From the NCBI GenBank assembly GCA_036571765.1, contig BROE01000015.1, positions 6,898,114-6,962,113 on the forward strand: 64,000 bases of DNA, given 5' to 3'. Positions 59,580-64,000 of this stretch are shown piece after piece. The position numbers and the translations under genes are program-made. How positions within the stretch are numbered: position 1 is the first letter of the stretch; every line of letters starts with the position of its first letter. This DNA is from Plecoglossus altivelis (taxonomy: Eukaryota; Chordata; Actinopteri; Osmeriformes; Plecoglossidae). The notes beneath the pieces were generated by a model. The model saw nothing but the letters and a program-made list of their open reading frames with translations. It was not told where the DNA came from and ran no database searches.

Positions 59580-59920
59580 TCCCCTTCGCTACGTCAAGCT
59601 AATGGCTTCCAGTGGCTCCTGTTCCACATTAGCTTAGCTGCCTATTCAGCTGAGCCGTCCGGTTAATGCAATCCCCTAAATGCCTCCAGCTCAGCCTCCT
59701 CTGACAGTGACATATTAGTTTTGCAGCCTCCTGCAATCTGATATCTGCAAGTTTGCCACCACACTAAAGCTTTGATTAATGCCTCTCCTTTTAGGTCCCA
59801 TAATTGGCTGCGACTGTACTGACGAATAATCAACGAGTCTTTCCCGTTTGCAATTGGCTGGCGCCCGTTAAGGCATGCTAATGAGCGAAAGGGTTTTAAT
59901 TAAGCGACAGGGCGCCACGG
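59580..59920. promoter_or_regulatory. candidate conserved non-coding element
   Basis: About 340 bases of complex sequence with gctttgattaatgcctctcc, gcatgctaatgagcg (octamer/POU-like) and ggttttaattaagcgac. It is the longest repeat-free block in this part of the window and has no supported frame. Confidence 0.4.
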
Positions 59921-60679
59921 CGACAGTAACTGATGACTGTTTTGACAAAACCACCACCCGACACAAACTGTCTACACACACACACACACACACATACGGG
60001 TATGAATGTGTGCCCAACATCTCACATGGTTGTCCTCACATGTTACACAGCTACTCGCCGACGTGGAAAAAACCCACAAAGCACTCCCATGACCTCCTCC
60101 AGAAGCCAATACCAAAGCTGAATCGGAGGAAGGAGGAAGAGAACAGCAAGGCATAAATAAAGAAAATATATGAACAAGGATTGCCTTTCAACTCCTGGTT
60201 TTTTTCTTTCTTTCTTTCTCTTCCCTCTCCAAAGTCCTGTCCTTGAGTTTTCCCTCTGCTCCCTTCCTTCTCTGCCGCAGCGGTGCTGGCCGTATTTTTA
60301 GAGGACAGATGTAGGCCACAGACAGACCGGGAGTAATGAGGAACGCGTGTGTGAGGGATAGATAAAAAAAAATTGGAGGGATAGAAGGATTGGATGGAGG
60401 AAAGAGTTTACTGATAAAGCTACGATTATTGATTTCAGTTGGAGAGATGGCGGAGGAGGCCGTCTGATAAAGAAAGGGAGGGTTGTTGATGTTGTGATTC
60501 TCTCCCCCGTCCTTCACTCTCTCTCCCTCCCCTCTCTCCCTGTCCCTCTCTATCTCTCTCTCTCCCTCCTTCTCTTCTGTCAGACAGTCTCCATGTGTGA
60601 ATAATCAGAGAGGCTGAGATGGATGACGGAGGAGAAGGAGCTCAGACGTCTGGGTTCTCTGTGGTTCTGGAAGAGTGCT

Positions 60680-61080
60680 GAGAGAGAGAGTGCTGAGAGA
60701 GAGAGAGAGACAGGGAGAGAGAGAGTGCTGAGAGAGGGAGAGAGAGAGAGAGAGTGCTGAGAGAGGGAGAGAGAGAGAAAGTGCTGAGAGAGGGAGAGAG
60801 AGAGAGAGAGAGAGAGAGACTGACAGGGAGAGAGAGGCAGGGAGAGAGAAAGAGAGACTGACAGGGACAGAGAGACTGGGAGAGAGAGAGGGAGAGAGAG
60901 ACTGACAGGGAGAGAGAGGGAGAGAGACACTGACATGGAGAGAGAGGGAGAGAGACTGAGAGACTGACAGGAAGAGAGAGAGACTGACAGGGAAAGAGAA
61001 ACAGATAGGGAGAGATACAGAGAGCGACAGGGAGACAGAGGGAGGAAGAGAGAGAGAGACAGACAGAGACAGAGACAGAA
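60680..61080. repeat. (GA)n array with gagtgctgagagag units
   Basis: GA repeats with two successive higher-order families: gagtgctgagagaggg units on the left and actgacagggagagag units on the right. Confidence 0.9.
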
Positions 61081-61558
61081 AGAACACGTAGGTAGGAGGT
61101 TCAGCTTTAATGAGATAAGGCCTTCTGGCCTTTCTCTGACCCTAACCTGACCCTACTGGCTCACATGTGGTGGGGGGTGGAGAGAGAGAGGTCAGGGAGA
61201 GGTTTATTGACCCATCCAGAGAGGGAGGGAGCGAGCGAGCGAGGGAGGGAAAGGGAAAGGGAAAATGGGGAGAGAGTTGAAAGTGCCCCCGTAAACATCT
61301 GGAGATAAGGTCTGACTGACAAGCGGTCAGCTTCAAGAGAAGCCTGTTTGTCCGGAGATTGTCTGGGCTTGTTGGCTGATTGGTGCGATCCGTTTTCCCA
61401 TCAAACAGCTTATTCCTGACTGATGATTTGAAACACACAGACGCGTGTACACGTTGTCAACACACAAGGTCTGGAGTGAAGCCTTCTTCTGTAAACAGGC
61501 GTAGCTAATAAGAGACACACTCTTCTTCATTCTCCCTCCTTCGGTGTGCATATTAGCA

Positions 61559-61605
61559 CGAGTGTGTGTGTGTGTGTGTGTGTGTCCGCGTGTGCGTGTG
61601 TGTGT
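61559..61605. repeat. (TG)n microsatellite
   Basis: TG array with CG interruptions. A CA array follows about 200 bases downstream (61796-61842). Confidence 0.9.
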
Positions 61606-62049
61606 GAAGAGCCTCCTTATGGCCTGGGTTGAGGCTTGGGTCAGATTAATGTTCTGTATGTCTCAGACACACAGCCTAGATACAGACCTCGCCCCTGTCA
61701 TCATTAAAACTATTACAGCACACCAGCTGTCTGAGCGCTTAAAGCATTTATTAACCATAATACAGCCAGTGTGCCCTCTTCCCCCAGGCATGTACACACA
61801 CATGCACACACGCAGTGACACACACACACACACACACACACACCCTCATGTCTGTGAAATAGCAATTATGCATGTTGAAACACACACGCACACACGCGCG
61901 GACATCGCCGTCTCACTCTTCCCCGCAATGGAGAACCGTCGAGGCCTTTGAACTTTGTCAGTCAGACATTATTGGTCAGGAACATGGGGCTTCCTCATGC
62001 TCCTTGTCTGTCTGGACTCCAGCCTGGTGCTCTGAGGACTTGAGACCAG

Positions 62050-62052
<3 letters not shown>

Positions 62053-62091
<39 letters not shown>

Positions 62092-62112
62092 AGAGAGAGA
62101 AGGGGGGGGGGG
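62053..62112. repeat. (GA)n run ending in poly(G)
   Basis: Pure GA of about 17 units, a short GGGA stretch and then a G run. Confidence 0.9.
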
Positions 62113-62230
62113 GCGACTGGTCATGTGACTGCCTCCTTCACGCCCTGTCCTCCCTCCTCTCTAACACTGACAGACAGACACAGGTCTACACTTGGACAGG
62201 GTCGATCTGGAGGGAGTGCATGCCAGAGAC

Positions 62231-62404
62231 CTAAACTCCCTCCCTCCCACTCGCTCTCGGTTTCCCTTTCTCACACTCTTCCTCCACCCCCTCTCTTTCT
62301 CTCCATCTCTCTTGCTTTCTCACCCTCCCCACCTCCCTCTTTTTCGGTCTCGCCGTGCCCTCTCTCTATATCTGTCTCTCGCTCACTCACTCACTCACAC
62401 ACAC
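62231..62404. repeat. pyrimidine-rich tract ending in ACTC/AC repeats
   Basis: Mixed CT sequence ending in actcactcactcacacacac. Confidence 0.8.
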
Positions 62405-63399
62405 ACATCTAGAGGAAATATAAAAGCTCAAGAGTGTGTGTTTACATAGAAGGCTCAGGGTCAATATCAAAGAGGTATTTATTGCCAGTGAAAGGGAGAG
62501 ACAGAGGGTCAACAATAACAGGAGTCCTGGCCAATGAAAACAGCAGTGGCAGTCATTCTCCCAGCATGCCTTAGCTGCGTCCATGCCGCCGTCACCATGC
62601 GGCCTGCTATCCAAACAACGGCCTCGTGGGACACAGAGCAGCTTTGGGGTCATGGGTGTGTGTGGAGAGAAACGGACACACACACACACACAGTCTCTCT
62701 CTCTGGGCGGGCGAGGTAGGGGCAGAGGAGAGGACAATAGCTCTCAGTCTGTAATTCAGAGAGCAGACTGACCTGTTGTATGACACGCATGGCCCAGCCC
62801 AGTGCTGTCAGACAGCTGGAATGACAGCAGCAAACTTGAAAGTTAGAGGAACGTTTGCTGTGCTAAGCTTTTTCTTGCTTCTAGTCAACCTTTTGAGTGG
62901 TTTTGGAATTGTTTCAGATTAATTAGGGGTCATAGGTTATCCCTAAGAATGGCTGGAATGAGCTAGACAGGGTTAGACAGAACAGGACTGGATTGGACTG
63001 GATAAAAGGAATACCTTGATAGAGGGAGGTATCAAAAGCCAGAGGCAGGGGTATTTGTCATGTGAGGGACAGATGCACAGAGTATGCAAGCGATTGGTGC
63101 TCAGATGAGAGATGCGAGAGAGGGAGGAAGGGGATGCGCGGACTGAGCAGGGAAGGGAGCTGTCCAGTGTTTCTCTGTGGCAGAGCCTGGCTCATTCAGA
63201 GAGTAATAAGCTGTGTGTGCATTCGGCGAAACGGGTCCGAAACATGATCGTGTGTGGAGGAAGCTAGCGTGGTGCTCTCTCCTATCACGTATGACCTTTA
63301 TGGGACGGTGGTGTACCTCTGCCCAGCCCCAGTTATGATCAATGTTGTCAGCTATTTCGACTGAGATGATGATGTGGGCTACTTGTCCTCCATAGCTTA

Positions 63400-64000
63400 A
63401 TCTCCGCCGAACCCTCTCTACTATGCTCTCGTCTCTCGTACCTCTCTCCCTACAACCTTCAACCACGATCGCATCCCCTCCCCCTCCTGCCTCCACACCT
63501 CCCACTCCTGCCTCCACACCTCCCACTCCTGCCTCCACACCTCCCACTCCTGCCTCCCACCTCCCCCCCCCCTCCCTCTCCCCCCTCTCTTTCGCCTCCC
63601 TAGGATCTCGCCTCCCGTCTCTCCCTTCTCCCCTTCTTTACTCCTCTTCCTCTCCTCGGCCTTCCCTCCGCGTCTCCTCAGTCCTTCTCACGCTTGCTCG
63701 TGTGCTCTCTACAATGGTCTATTCTCTCTCTTTCCCTGCCCTCCCCTCTCCCCTCCCCGCCTCCCATCCCTCCCTCCCTCTGACTCATTCTCTTCCCCTC
63801 TTCTCGCCTCCCGCCTGCCTCACCATCCGTCTATCACCTCCTTCCTCCCTCTTCATCCACCAGCCGGTTCTCCCTCCGCTTCCTCTCATTTGCTTTCTCC
63901 CTTCCCTCTTCCTCTTCCTTCCTCTCTCCCAGTCTCCTTCTTTTCTTATACTCCCTCCTTCCCTCCTTCTCCTCTCTCTATCCCCTTCTTCTCCCTCCTC
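63400..64000. repeat. long pyrimidine-rich terminal region
   Basis: About 600 bases strongly biased to C and T on the plus strand, without a single fixed unit. It continues to the window edge. No gene is visible. Confidence 0.8.
63486..63559. repeat. 21-bp minisatellite, 3-4 units
   Basis: Tandem units beginning tcctgcctccacacctccca. The minus-strand frame across it is a false Gly-Val-Glu-Ala-Gly repeat. Confidence 0.9.

Overview
The window is eukaryotic and almost certainly from a ray-finned (teleost) fish. It has spliced genes with GT/AG introns, vertebrate-specific protein families, short introns, and very dense microsatellites ((TG)n, (CT)n, (CAGA)n). There are no operons, CRISPR arrays or bacterial signals. 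The sequence has three N gaps (22720-22913, 41127-41797, 52848-52859), and two segments look like noisy long-read duplicates.

The left 26 kb is gene-dense, and all three identified genes run head to tail on the minus strand. traf2 (3728-6978, 10 coding exons, 598 aa) encodes a RING/TRAF-domain E3 adaptor. gramd2b (9021-13820, 13 coding exons, 424 aa) encodes a GRAM-domain, C-terminally membrane-anchored protein. znf703 (23401-25661, 2 exons, 601 aa) encodes a NET-family zinc-finger co-repressor. For each gene I joined the exons by splice sites and reading phase. The coding sums are exact multiples of three (1797, 1275 and 1806 nt). Plausible poly(A) signals lie at 957, 8444 and 21885. The gramd2b 3' end and the traf2 promoter are only about 600 bp apart.

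From about 26 to 64 kb there is no complete gene. Blocks of AT-rich, TAAT-containing sequence that look like conserved non-coding elements alternate with long polypurine/polypyrimidine tracts, TG/CA arrays and minisatellites. This is the layout expected of a regulatory desert beside a developmental transcription factor such as znf703, but conservation cannot be tested here. Two adjacent minus-strand exons at 39935-40304 join in phase and look like real coding sequence of a gene I do not recognise. A weaker terminal-exon candidate lies at 52492-52599.

The three genes show no obvious joint function: NF-kB/JNK signalling, membrane contact sites and transcriptional repression. I found no convincing new biological system. 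The most useful second-look items are the unidentified exon pair, the three local duplications (two probably assembly artefacts), the long low-complexity insert in TRAF2, and the candidate regulatory blocks.
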